Source: Antedon bifida
Taxonomy: Eukaryota > Echinodermata > Crinoidea > Comatulida > Antedonidae
NCBI GenBank assembly: GCA_963402885.1
Contig: OY727094.1
Span: 26,538,501 to 26,602,500, forward strand
DNA: 64,000 nt
Direction: 5' to 3'
A program made the position numbers and the translations under genes. This document shows, in pieces, positions 25,041-38,596 of this stretch; within the stretch, counting starts at the first letter, position 1, and each line of letters opens with the position of its first letter. The notes beneath the pieces were generated by a model. The model did not search any database. It saw nothing but the letters and a program-made list of their open reading frames with translations, and was not told where the DNA came from.

Positions 25041-27370
25041 AAACCTATGATGCAGCCGTATTTGGAACATAAGGAGATACTGCATGTTGATCTCGGGAGT
25101 GGGGGAGGATTGAGTGTTTTTGAGTTTATAAAATAAAGTTGGAGTTCAACCAAATTTGTTTATTCGTACTGTTTTATTATTTTGCTATGAGTTTTTTGGT
25201 GTAATAGGGAGACATGTACATAATCAAATAAATACATCCTAGATATGAACAAATAACAAGAAACAATTAGGCCTAATATCAAGAAGTGATAAAATACACT
25301 CAAAATGCTTGGTAAATAACTGTAGGTCATTGGAAGTCATTGATTCTACTACAAATAGAAGTTTGCTATTGTTTGTGTGTACGTAACCAGGTGGCGGGGG
25401 CGACGGTTATTCGAGGAAAATATCATTTATTTATGCGTTTATTCCAAAAGTTGTCCTATAAGAGGCATTTATCGATATAAATACGGTATTTATGTACAGA
25501 TTACACAAGCAAACCCCCGTCTCATTTAAACAATTTATTAATTTCTACTTTTTCTGTTCTGCTAACAATTTTTATTTAATATCACCATGCAATTCCCATC
25601 TTAAACTACTTTCCATTTTTTATGCTGGCCCCAAATTATGGCTAATTTATTTCTAATTTAAACTTAGATAAAACTTCAGCTTTAAGCGTGCGTTTAAATT
25701 GTCTCTTATCTCGATATATGGTGAGTAAATCCCACTCTGCTTATTATACAATATATATAATTAAATATAAAATATTATTTTTTTTTTGTGTACTGCCTTA
25801 TTTATTTATTTACTTATTTACGCGCTGCTTTTATGTTTATTGTAGTTATTATTATTTTCTGCTTATTAGCTTAAAGATCTTCTGTATCCTCCATGTACTT
25901 GGTTAATTGTTGTAGTAGTATGTGGAAAATGAATTGAAATTGAATTGAAATATTTAGTTGATGGGAATTATTTATTTATTAAACTTGATCACTGCACATA
26001 ACAAAACGGCAGTGAAAAGAAAGGGATGAACAGGTGACAAGCACCGAGTACCCACATCCCCCTTAAAATACACATAACATTAACAATAATATAATAAATG
26101 CACAAAAGTAAATATAAAAATAGCTAAAATATATGACTTTAAATATTTATAAGCCCACCTTATTAGTTTAGTATTTATATTATATTACAGTATATGATAT
26201 ACCTATTTAATAAATTGGGCCACTATATAATATTATTGATAATAAACTATAAAACTATACCATGGGGTTTGTTAGTCTTCCCTCTCCCTCATGATTTTAT
26301 CTCTCTCGTAAACACTAATTATTAATGGACAGAAGACAGGAATATTAACATTGGCCTCAGGATACTGAGTGCATTCATGGTCAAGTTTGTACACTCGACG
26401 GGGGCACTAAGATGTGTGACTTTGTCATCCGTGTTATCAGGAAAAAGGCTCAGTCTCCATCATTGTCTTCTGAGCCAGCAGATATGATTGTTCTCTTAAA
26501 ATACCTTCTTTTTTGTAATGATAATGATTTTATTTTGTATTTTTACTGCAGAATTTTGTATAGGCCTATCATAATTTTATTTCCACGTAGCCGTAAACTA
26601 TAAACAGTTATTCGGAAATAGTATAGGCCTACAACTATCATTGTTTTGTTACTAGACAAAAAAAAAATATAACACTATTGCTTTGATGCAGATAATGATG
26701 TACGATAATCGATATAATTATATCGCAGAAGATACACGTTTCATCAATTACCCTTTTTTTCAAATTATCTGCTACTTGTTTAATTCTGAAATTATCAGTA
26801 TAGGCCTAAGCAATGTTAGCAATAACGTAATTAACTGATTCGATATTGTAACATTTTAACTGAACTTGCAGTTGTGTTTAATATGTTTTGAATATTCCTA
26901 CCAAACCTATCTCCATTCACGATTCATATTCATTGACTAATGATTTTTATACTTAGATTTTATTTTTAATTGTCTACTTTCTTAATTAGAAAACATGTTT
27001 AAAGATAACACATTTAAACAATGGAAATTATTTTGATATCCAGCCTCCAAACTGTTGGTTGTCCGACTTTGTACGATTCTTTTGTTAAATTAAACAAGGT
27101 GGACTTGATATCCAGTCGATCAATCTTCCCGTGGATGTGGTCAATTGTGGGTTCAATATACTGATATAATCTGCAATCGATAGTTACTACTTAAAATAGA
27201 TACACTGTCTAGTCGTAATGATAACACCGACGAGTGCTTTGATCGCTTCTCGATCGTTTTCTTCGGCTGTGCGCATAGCCAAACAAATAAACACAGCTCA
27301 GTGACAGCCGATTATCCGTATGGTATTACGTCTGCAACGTTAGTATTGCGCGCGTCTGACGTTGACGGCA
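25041..27370. other. Intergenic, retroelement debris
   Basis: The 25975-26100 part (ACGGCAGTGAAAAGAAAGGG, GTGACAAGCACCGAGTACCC) looks like a retroelement tail, but I cannot assign it. The block at 25310-25450 resembles 61890-62030 (GATTCTACTACAAATAG). No gene is supported. Confidence 0.4.
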
Positions 27371-27374
27371 ACCT

Positions 27375-27532
27375 GCCTGCCCTGTCTACACTATCAAACA
27401 AAACATGTGATGTGCCATGGGCATGATGATGTCATATCACTACCTAATTTGGGCATATCACTACCATATATTGGGCACATAACACTTTTTCTGTCACATA
27501 ACTAGTTTGATAGTGTAGACAGAGCTTTATCA
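27375..27532. mobile_element. MITE with CTGTCTACACTATCAAAC ends
   Basis: The left end CTGTCTACACTATCAAAC is mirrored by GTTTGATAGTGTAGACAG at the right. The interior contains repeated CATATCACTACC and GGGCATA words. A relative at about 6520-6600 has TGGGCATATCACTACCACAT and TATAGTGTAGACAGAGCT. About 158 bp and non-coding. Confidence 0.75.
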
Positions 27533-28464
27533 ATACTACAGTAGCAGCTAACATAACAGTCTAAATAACCTCTCACTAGTAGTTATGATGTTATTATTCC
27601 AATCTTGAATACACTTAATTTAAAATAGACGAGTTTTATCTAAAAATACCAATATCGTAAAACATTCAGAAATACATTGTTGACGAATTGATGAAGAACT
27701 GTTTCTCGAAGGTCATGACGTACCATGCGTAACAGTTTTCGTGGATTCAACAAACTATGTTTATAATTGACAGATGGAAATTAAGAATATATTGATAACA
27801 TCCACTAAAAATTGACAGATTAGATTTTAGTGCAATTATGGTGACCTATATCTTAGTCAAACTCTTGCAATATGCAATAAACGCATCAGGTAAAAAACAA
27901 GATATCTACGTATCAAATGTGTAGTTGGTTTCTCTAGTGTCCAGAGAGTGAGGTCTGCTCTGGCATACCAGCAATGTCATGGTTTCTCTGTGCGCCGCAA
28001 TATCGAATAAACGTCGTCCGATTGAAATGCAAAATTGTGTACTGGTCCAATTCTCCAGGTCTTGAATGTTCTGTTTGTCTATATTCTTTTCTGCTATAGA
28101 TATTCATTTCACGCATAATTTTTTTTACATATTTTGCCTTTCATAACTGTCATGCACGAATTTAGTATTACAATGTTAATACAGTGTAGGCTAATTATAA
28201 TGTTTTGTCATTAATAACAATAAAGAATATGTACTACACGAGAGATGTGTTTCTTGGTAGTCCGCCTGAGTGCACAGAAGCTACGTACCGTACCGGTACA
28301 CAGTATTTTACGTACTCATATTTCAGGGGAAAATGGAGAGAAAATGCATATAGGCCTAACCAAGCAAAAAACAAAAGACAAGAGTTCAAAATTAAAAAAA
28401 ACTGGTTAATCAAAAAGCGAAATGACATTCACTACTAGTAGTATCTATTGACAATTTCGATATT

Positions 28465-28578
28465 GTATAACGAGAGGGAAGTCATGATTCGACGTTTCAT
28501 CATTATTTTGATCTTTTCCTGATATTATCAAATAAAGATCGAAACGTCGAACCATGGCTTCCCTCTCGTTATGTATTG
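28465..28578. repeat. Palindrome with GAAACGTC in both arms
   Basis: ATAACGAGAGGGAAGTCATG...TTCGACGTTTC in the left arm pairs with GAAACGTCGAACCATGGCTTCCCTCTCGTTAT in the right. The central unpaired part is about 40 bp and contains CCTGATATTATC. GAAACGTC is the 3' core of minimal hammerheads, so this may be the joined ends of another Penelope-like element. The upstream CUGANGA core is not convincing. Confidence 0.6.
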
Positions 28579-28580
28579 TC

Positions 28581-31500
28581 AGTTCTATACTTAGTTGAGA
28601 TGTAATGTTAGATATATTGAATTTACTAGGAAATACATAATGAGTCTAGTTTTGTAGTGCAGTATAATCATTGTATAATGTTAATAGAAACGGTTTATCA
28701 AATTCCAATAAAAATGGCATAGAGTGAACTTGGAGAAGTTACCATAACTGCATTAAGATAAGCGTTGGCAGACTGTTATTGTGGATCTTTTTTAATCATT
28801 TTGTACGTCAAATAAACCTTTAAAATAACAGCATGACGTCAACTATCACCCGGTTAGTTTATAGAGGAAAGGGTGGGGTAGCAACTGATTGTTTCCATGT
28901 AAAGATTAAACATAATGTTTATACATACTCTCAACAATAACATTTAAATGAACACCGATCAGCATCAATTGTATCTATTACATTTTCTCTTCTTTAATAT
29001 ACTGTATCGTTTACACAATCACATTATTTACTAATACGTTTCCAATGGTTATCCGAATCTTCCACGAAACCTTCATTCATTCGTTCATCCATTCATTTGC
29101 GTTAATAAACGTTCTGCTCGAGGTTTTTCAATGAACACATATGCATCGTACAGACTGCGTATGTTATGTGCATAAGGCGGCAGACTCTTTCAAAGTATGT
29201 GGCTACTAGGCCTACTTGATTATAAAAAACAAGGCTATACATGGCTGCAGTCGCGTGCGCAAATTTGAGTTAGTGTTTGCCGACCGACCAACCGACCGAC
29301 TAAAAGTAGCATGGCCTGTATACATTGCACAATGTGAGAATGGTGTTTTATTCTTAGTGCTTGGTGACTGATTTGACCAATCACAAGCGATGCATTATTG
29401 GAACTGTCGCTTGTCATTGGTATTCGCTTTCGTTACATCTACCTCATTGTGTTGCATCTTGAATGTTTGACCAATCACCATCCGATGAATCTTCCTAACT
29501 GTTGCATGTGATGCGTTGCACTTCCAATATGTAAAAACGTATAGGATAAACCAGAAATGACAAAAATCACACAAGTACAAATAATATTATGATTATCCTT
29601 CGAGTATCTTGCTCATTTCCTTTGACCATAGATGTATTATTATTTCACACAAGTGCTTGTAATTTTCAGTGTCTGTGTTTAGCGATGCGAAATTCCCAGG
29701 AAGACTACGAACGAAAAAGTATCCGAAAATTTCCTTACGGTATTTGTTTAACAAGTGTCATGGATCTGATAGGTTCATTGTCACTTTTTCCAATGAGTAA
29801 CCATTTCAGAATAGAATGGCTCCTCGTATACCCTCACCTGATTGTGGCTGATTATCTTCTTTATATTAAAAATATCGACATATTATCGGATTTTCACTAT
29901 CATGATATCCATCCATATTTTTAAGGCACGATCATTGATGACGTCTAGAGGTGTATTAATTTGTATATACGGCCAACAAATGGCAATGTAGTGATATTGA
30001 ATGCACACTTGCGGCTACCGTTACAGTCACTCTATTACACAGCATGATTGCTAAACTTGGTAAAAGTTATTGTTGCAACGTCATTACCTTTTAACGATAC
30101 GTCAAAATAGACTATTGAACAACTATGATGTAAACGACATAGCCGTTGATAACTGGTAAAAAACGCAATGTATTTACCTTCGCTTTTGAAAATGTACTAT
30201 TTTAAATATTATTAAAATACCTGATCCATTGCAATCATTATGTAAATTCATGTAGTATGATCAAAGATCGTATACATAATTACATTGCTTTGGTATGATA
30301 CTCAAGGTGACTAAAGGTCCCACTAAAATGTAAGGAAATCAGCAGCAATTATTAGGTTATTCTTCAAAATTAAAAGAAATTCTGAACTATTTCCTGTGCT
30401 ACCCGCTTCATTTCCTGGCCAATTGTAGCGACAGTTTATTTCTAGACAGGTAAAACGATTCAAGTGGAACGAACGAATCACTGAGTTTTATTTATTATGA
30501 TACATACTGTGAAGTCTGGTACTATATGGTTGGAGGCGGCTTGCCAAGGATTATTATCTCTCACTTCTGTAATTATTACATCGCAGAAGATTGGTGATAT
30601 TTCTATTAAAAAGGAAAGTGTTTCCAGTTTATCACTGAACACCAACATTATCTGAGACAATATGGTATTAGAAATATAGTACAATCTTTAAGTACGCGCT
30701 GGTTGGGTTCTTGAATTATTACTGTTGTATTTTATTGAACTTGGCATTCCTGATGATGACACAGTTGTAATAAGATGCCGAGGGAGCGTACGTTGTGAGG
30801 CATTCACCTCTCTATCGCCATTTTATAAGGTAGGTTTACAAATACCAAGATACTTTTGTACAGTAAAACAAACAAGGTTTAATATCGTGGTATATAATTG
30901 TACTATTAATCTCATAATCTCCAGCATGACCTTGTATGTTATTATCTGGCTCAGATTTAAACATTTAAACAACACAGGTAGGCATACACGAAGAATGTGT
31001 GACCAGCTAGAAAACTATCAATGTATTGTAGATAAATTGCTAATTTCTATTTTGTAGAAATACAATGATGCAGTGATAAATATACTTTCATCAATTCGAT
31101 TCGATTTGTTGAACACCACCTGCTTTTATACAGTTAATAAAATTTATTATCCAACTGTCTTTTGTAAAAACAAGCAAGCAATTTGTTAATAATATAATAA
31201 TGCCATGACCTTTTCCTTGCATTCGTACAACGATTATTACTAATAAAAACCAACTATCCATTTCAATGCCGACACAATATTATCAGTTGAGTTTATATTT
31301 TAAGCTAATTTGATGTAGGATTAGATACAACATCCCTGTTTTTGTCACAGTTAGGGTTTTTTGTAAGTTAGGCTTAATAAATAAAGTTTATACTTGATAA
31401 TATTTATACAGAATACTAATCAAGCGCCTGGTTTACATTGTTTCATTTAAAACAACACTGTCAATCATCCTCCGATTCACACCCCCACTCCGTCCATAAC

Positions 31501-34500
31501 GTTTTTCAAACCATCAATGTCCGTTTTAATAGGCCTATACGTATACCGTTTCCATCGTGTTTTCCAAAGTGCAAATTATGAATACTATGATATTGTAGAT
31601 GATACAAAGTTTAACAATCAATAGTAAAAGATTCAAATAAAACTTTCTATTCTTAATAGGGCAGTCAAGACAGCATCGGATAGAATTACCAAACCAAATT
31701 ATAGTTAAATTAATGTAAAAAAAATAAAATAAAATCCTTTCATTTGTTATTTGACTATTCACGTTTTGAACGGTTTAATGTTTCAACCATATCGTTATTT
31801 ATTGTATTTCTACCGTGCTGTTTTCAAGGTCACGGTGTTGCCAATTAAATGAATTTGCACGTTCAATACCAAGTTATTGTTACAGGAGGAGGAAGTAAAC
31901 TTTTATTTGTATGCCTAAATTTAAACAAAAACATAAAATTAAAACTGCTACTGCATAATAATCTAGTTTATTGTTAGTCTCTGAAGTTAATCGTTTCATT
32001 GTGAAGTTAATTATTTAAAGACATGCAGGCAAACAATATATATAATATGCATTGCAATAACGATCTCCTGTGTTCAACTTCAATACTTTTTGGCTTTTTA
32101 TTTTTTTGGATTACCTTCTTATCATTGGGGGATAAGTACATAAGTACATCAAATGTGTATGTTGAGCGATGTATTTAAAAAGTTATAAACATTTGATAGG
32201 CCTAATGTGGTAAAGAATGCTATCAGATAACTATACGTAATATATAACTTACATTTTACGTTTATGATACTTTATTAGACCTTATTCGCGCTATTTAAAA
32301 AACAACGGGCGTCATCCATCTTGTTTGCATCTTCTTTAAATCTGAAAATTCACCAGAATAGAAGTTCTTGTTTTCACATGTTTAATTTCACATATAACAT
32401 TTAACTGAATATAATATTAAATATAACAAATCCATGCCCGGAGCTCTGCTACACAGTACTTATATACGATTTTCCCATAAATACATACATATTTCTGTAT
32501 TAATTACTAAAGAGAATTTTTTTATTTTGTTGAAATTGACCAATGTACTATCCCCAACTAATTTACGAATACAAAAAATTAATTATTATTAAACAACACA
32601 CATTAAACTTTCATCTAGTTAATCATTTATTTCGGTTTCGGTCAACACCAGTCAAAGTGACGTCACTCAACCTATTGAAGTGGTTTTTACTTCATTATAT
32701 CGATATTGCGTGGCACAAAAATCTTTTTACGAACCATTATTACCATTTTCCGTCGAATAAAACACAATTACGAGTGCAACACAATTACGAATGCAACGTA
32801 GTACGAAATTAACCAATCGAATGAGATATAATAATTATAATGTTACCCGGTTACCAAAGAGGTAATCTAGGCCTAATTAAAAGGTAAATTACTGTTCTTG
32901 CGTCTTTCAGTATCATTAAATATATTAACTTGAAGAAGCTATGATACTTGGCTTAATATTCAAAATACGGTAACTATAAATGTCCAAAATTTACAAGATT
33001 TAAAAATGTTACTGATTAAATTGATAAAAAATGTGATAATAATAAAAATAATATGATGATTTTATGGTAATGACATGAAAGAGGGTGTTAATGTGAATAA
33101 AAGCGGTGTTTACTACACAAAAGAGAAAAAATATATCAATATAACACTCGTTCATTTAACTATATGCATTAGTAAAAATCGGAAAGTATTAACAAGCAAT
33201 CGATATTTAAAACAAAATAGACCGATGAGCAGTAAATTATACTGTATCTGATGTATTCATATATTATGTGATATTTATTTAATATTGTGTCAACATAGCA
33301 CACAGCATAATTAATTTTCAGAATGCTTGCTAAAATCGCAAATTAATACTTCAATCTGATAATGTGTTACATTTTGGACTCATCATTCTAAGTGTTTGTT
33401 TTTCATCACGTTAAGAAGCGACAAAGTATTCAATTTAGGCCTATATTCCATCAGTTTTACTTTACTGTTAATCTGTAATCAAATCATCATTCTTAATATT
33501 GCAAATTATAATGAATTCGATACAGTATTATAACTTTAATTATCAAAGAATTAACTTCTTGCGGATGAAGTTAAATAATAAATATTGCTTTCGAAAGCAT
33601 GTAAAACAAAATGTGTAAAAAATGTTGACCCAAAATATAATAATTAATATTATTTCCTGTGCTGCTTAACCAGGTTTAAAAAAAAACATAAATATATTTC
33701 AACTATAGTACGAGGATTTCAAATGTTGTAGAAAAAATAACAATGTTTGATATCTCCTGCAGAGATCAGCATAATACATCACTTCCATGCTCATAAATAG
33801 TACGTAACTAATACTATAATTGTATTATTGGCGTGAATTTGTTTATTTGAGTATTATGTACAAACACGTTACACTATTTTCTAAGAACAGGTATTTGAAG
33901 ACAACAATTAGTAAGAAAAGATGCTGACATTTAGTACTCCTTTATATTATTTTATTGCGAGGAGAGTCATGCTTATACTGTAATTGTAGAGACAGAACAA
34001 ATAGTATGTTTGTATCCATGTAAAACTATACAAACTAATGAATTTTTATGAGTTTAATTGTGATTGAACAATAATAATAATAATAATAACATCTCCTTTC
34101 CCAACACATTTTGCACACTTAAATTTAGGCCTAGGCATTATAATGACGAGTGTGGTGATCCGCGAAAACACAACGTTGCAAATAAATTCAATGTGTTTTC
34201 GTTATTACGTTTACATAATTGCCTCCTATGCCCTAGATGTGTTGTACCCACCATTTCCATTTCTTTATTTTACCAATTAAACATATTGTAATACATTTTC
34301 AATTTCAATAAATGACATGATGAAATGAATGTTTTGCTTCTTTTTGTTTGGTGCTTTATAATTTCGTTTACATTGTATATTTCCTTATTATATGTGATTG
34401 TGTGAATTTATACTTGGATTATGGTATTATAAAGAAAAAAAGATCGAGTTTCCGACTTTTTTAACCTTTATAAGTCTGCAAGTTTACGCACTTGTACATG

Positions 34501-35440
34501 GAATTGACTATGGTTCAATGGTCTATTCAATCACACCCACTCATTATACCCGTAAATCAAGTTGCATGCTTTTATCATTTCTGACTTACGATATTATGCC
34601 CTACAGCTTATATAGCCTAGTTCTACGTATAGTAACGTTCAAATTAAAGGTCTTATTTCTATTAGAAAGTGAATATTATTATTATTATTAGGCCTATTAT
34701 TATTATTATTATTGTACGCAATTTTAGTAATTAAGTTGAATAGCCTATCAACACAGTAACCACTTACCTTGTGTAACAAGTTATGAAACATGGACACCGA
34801 CTTTCTCATTTTTGAACTAAATGCTATTCAATCATTATGCCCTGTGTCCAGCCTATAGTGCAAAATGAAGATGAAGTCGACCTGTGTATACAACGTTTGT
34901 TCCTATAGACTTTCCCCACTTCCTCGGTCAATTTAGAAATCAAATAAATGTGTATTTTTTTTATAGTATTTTCTTTCTTAAAAGTGTATACATATTATAA
35001 TATGCCTTGTGTGATAATATGGTATACTAATATTCAACTCTTGTCATTTGGCCTAATTGCATTTTTGGGCATTTATCAGGGAAGAGTGTATTTCACTCTT
35101 CCCGCCTACGGTATGTCATAATATTGTAGTTGCTGTACCCATTAAAACGCCTCCGACCAATGAAATTTACCTTTCATGGTTTTATACCTTGTATTATTTG
35201 CTACCGATTGCCTCTTTTAAGAGTCACAATCCAGGATGTATGTTTTTAATTACACAAAGCCGATATCGTGGTGCTGTTGTTTAACAAAAACTAGAAGATC
35301 AGGGAAGAGTAAACCTGAGAAGATCAACATGCACAAATGTATAAAAAAGTGCGCAAATAAAAAAATATTGTAAACACTACAATCTGCAGCGAAGAGGAAG
35401 GTACTTATAATTTATATTATATTTTCTTTCACAACCAAAA
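28581..35440. other. Long gene-poor stretch
   Basis: Nearly 7 kb with no splice-supported gene. The dispersed GGTCGGT repeat occurs inverted just before it (29228-29310), next to MITE-like words (GACCAATCACAAGCGATGC). The frames at 29589-29924, 30725-31057 and 32543-32812 are short, AT-rich and without domains. It may be intronic or intergenic, possibly the 5' side of the GPCR gene; the sequence does not say. Confidence 0.4.
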
Positions 35441-35454
35441 TATTGCTTTAAACA

Positions 35455-35494
35455 TGTTAATTACTATATATAGATATAGTAATTAACAATGTTT
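35455..35494. repeat. Short perfect hairpin
   Basis: TTAATTACTATAT is followed by its complement ATATAGTAATTAA, with only a few bases between. It occurs once in the window. No function is proposed. Confidence 0.6.
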
Positions 35495-36581
35495 AGTAAC
35501 AACACTTTGTGAAAGTAGTGAAAGGAATTTTAATTAGAGTGGTGGTAGGTCTATGTATTTATTATGGTATCATCCTACATTGTGGTAAGTGGGTATATTA
35601 AAAAAGGAAAAGCCGTAAAGGAACAATTCAAAAGTATAAGAAACGTCCCACATCCTGTCATATGTTGTATGTACAAAGGTTTTCTGAATGATTATCAACA
35701 AAGGTAATCAAGATTCAATTCTCTTCTTTATTGCCTTCATAGGCTTAATGATTTGTAGCAAAACTATAAACTAATTTAGACCAATTAATTTCATCTTGTT
35801 ATATTACATAATTGTTTTGATAAAACACATAACAACATGCACAGAAACATGTAAAACAATAAAGGCGGTGTTATAAAAAAGATACAATAGTCAAGAGGCT
35901 TTCCACAAGATCAACATAACACTTAATAGTAGTTAGTAAGTTATTCATTTACTGGGTGCACAGTATACATTTCTGGTTCTGTTTTTATTGTGTTAAAAGT
36001 TTAAAAATCGGGCTTATTGTTCATTGTAGTTCTTTAAACACTCGACGATGATTTACACAAGTTACATGAAAAAAACTTGCGACTAAATGGAATTAAATGA
36101 AAATGGAAGAAGCTTGGAGAAATAAATTTACAAGCTATTAATCTCCCATGCGCAGTGAGTTTATCTCTATTTTTATTGAGTGGCTGACCTCTGACCGCTT
36201 AGTATAGTAAATAAACATATCGTTTATTTTTTCTGAGACAGGTTGCGAATGACATCCATTTTGGAACGGTTCTATTGGTGAAAAAAATGTTAGTTGACAA
36301 ACTTCGGAAAAAATATGTAATTATTATGATGAACGAATAAAAGTGGTAGGTTACACCACAAAAGAGAACAACAAAACTTCGGAAAACTATTTTGGCTATA
36401 GTTTGATGACGCTTTGAATATCTCAACCAATACAAATATGATCCTCCTTCTCCGAAGAATATTGTAGTCCCCGGTTTGATCCATATTGCTTAAATATACT
36501 TTTTATAAGGAGGACGAACATGGATTAATTACCTAAAATATTTCATATAATTATTCTGTATAATGTTATTGTTAACGTTAA

Positions 36582-36715
36582 AGATATATTGTCCCCCTAA
36601 AAAAAATATTTTTTTCTTATGGAAGTGAACAACTTCATTAAAACTGCAAAATGGCCTATTCAAAGTCCGATTTTAAAAATCTTTATTTTTCATGATTTTG
36701 GGGGACAATACATCT
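36582..36715. mobile_element. TTAA-flanked MITE, copy 3 (internally deleted)
   Basis: The left end AGATATATTGTCCCCCTAAA runs directly into the right half of the element (TATGGAAGTGAACAACTTCA, as at 2088-2110) and ends GGGGGACAATACATCT. TTAA lies at 36578-36581 and 36716-36719. At 134 bp it is a deletion derivative of the 331-bp form. Confidence 0.88.
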
Positions 36716-37075
36716 TTAACGTTACAAAAAAAATAGTTTGTACTTGATTTGAATACCCTGCGGCATTTCATATTTCTCAACAGTTGCTCTAAATTCTATC
36801 TCATAGTCAAGCTAAATTATCTCTATGATAGTTTAGTCGACCTTGTCGGTCATTAAAATTGTCATTAGTGTTATGATTGGAACAACAATGTCCTGAATGA
36901 TATCTGTAATGATTGTTTATTCAGATCACCATACTTAGAAATGGCTATATTTTCTAACATATGAAGTAAAAGCCGACTCAATGGAAAATAAGATGATATA
37001 TAAATATATAAACTGTGCGCCACATAGACATAATGTTTATACGCTCAATGATCATAGTTTGACATTTATATATCA

Positions 37076-37121
37076 CTTGCACTGATGAAGGGCTAGTGTT
37101 GCTCGAAAGCTCTGCTAACTT
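37076..37121 (+). ncRNA. Minimal type I hammerhead ribozyme
   Basis: The core CTGATGA (37082-37088) is intact. An unpaired A precedes stem II, GGGC (37090-37093) with GCTC (37101-37104), loop TAGTGTT. GAAAGCTC (37105-37112) follows, with the self-complementary AGCT minimal stem III typical of Penelope-like ribozymes. Stem I forms between GCA (37079-37081) and TGC (37113-37115), extended after one mismatch. Predicted cleavage is after C37112. No retroelement ORF lies nearby, so it is probably a solo terminal repeat. Confidence 0.75.
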
Positions 37122-37871
37122 TTCTGGCTATCCTTGATGGTCTTTTGTTTTTATTCTTTTACTATAGTCTGTACTTCAATCGAAAATTTCACAAAAGTTA
37201 AACATGCATAATATTTAAAATCAATCTTGCTAGGGTGATATAATTTTGTAGAATTATTTTAAAATATTCATGAGACATTTAAGCTGTATATAGGCTACAT
37301 TTCTCAAAAACTCGAATGTTTTACCAATAATAGATATATATATATTGCAACATAGGACTGAATCAGTAATTGTCGGTACATCTATGTAGTATAACTCCAT
37401 TACAATAGTTTATGCAAAATCCATATTTTGTTTTTGTTTTTTTTGTAATAAATGAATACAGTAGCATTATTACGTACATTGACTTGTGCGTGTACAACAT
37501 TTTAATGATTAAGTACGTCATATGCTATGGATTTGTTAAACTGATCATGGTATTCCGAAACAAAAGAAATAATTTTGAATGAACTAATGAATACAAATCA
37601 GGAACCTGTCGTTTTATACCAGGCCTTACATAACCACACATAAATGACGGATATTACCGTGTGTAGCTGCTGCAGCTATTAGGCCTAGATTGAATAGAAG
37701 AGGAAATGGTTTCATTTCCTTCTTAAAAACCGCCCAAATGTCAACTAAGCAACATGTTTTCCTTGTTGACGCCTAAATGTTTATTTAAATAATAATAATA
37801 ATAATAATAGTAATACAAGATGTATTATTGATTTGTATATAAATAACATAATGTTAGTGGCTAACAATATC

Positions 37872-38222
37872 GAGTCATATGGCCGAGCGGTTAAGGCAGG
37901 GGCGCCGTTTACCGTACCTAAAGAGCCAACAACAACATCGGCAAGGGTTCGAGGCCGACTCGCTCCTAGTTCTGGTGGTGGAACAAGTCTTCTCGGATAA
38001 GGACTATAAACCGTAGGTCCAGTGTACACAGTTATAACCTGTGTGTACTTTAAAGAACCCAGTTCATTATTCGAAAAAGAGTAGGGGGTTACCCCGGTGA
38101 ACTGGTTCACACAATAGCCCCTGTATCAGGGGGATTACCACCTATCTGATAGGACAGTGATTAATTCACTATTGGTAATCCTTGGCCACATTGCCTAAAG
38201 ACATAAAATAAAATAAAATAAA
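37872..38222 (+). mobile_element. Full-length tRNA-headed SINE with Deu-like domain
   Basis: A Leu-tRNA-like head, GGCCGAGCGGTTAAGGC (A box) and GGGTTCGAGGCC (B box), is followed by the central block CTTCTCGGATAAGGACTATA, TACTTTAAAGAACCC and TTCGAAAAAGAGTAGGGG. The tail is (AAATA)n at 38203-38230. The central block matches the Deu domain in pattern and spacing. It is the best-preserved SINE here and serves as reference for fragments at 8900, 13255, 42880 and 54080. Confidence 0.88.
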
Positions 38223-38596
38223 TAAAAATATATTTTCCCATATTGACATGTTTTTAACTTGCCCACTTTAGAATGTGTAAGGTAGATAGACTATGAGATC
38301 ATGATATCTACCTGTTGATCTTCAACGTTAGCTCATGATATCTGAAGTTGAATGTAGACTCTGATAACCTCTTTGCCACGAACATTGTAGAATTATTAAA
38401 TTACGTAAAATGTTTGTTCAGAAGCCAAAATATATACCATAATATAGAGTTGGTGAATGGACATATTTTGTTATGATGTTCTGTATTTTTAACTTTTTAT
38501 TTTTTTTTTAACTTAGGGTGAAACGAAGAATCACCGGACATATCTTTTATTGTACATTTATTTAAATGGGCATTGCAGTGACTGAATAATTACAGT

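Noticed and set aside
29589..31057. Two frames of about 110 codons as candidate genes
   Set aside because: AT-rich, no motifs, no convincing splice context, and the length is expected by chance in this composition.
37872..37960. tRNA-Leu gene
   Set aside because: A and B boxes are present, but the sequence runs on into a Deu-like body with an A-rich tail, so it is a SINE head. The same applies to 8525-8597 and 16735-16810.
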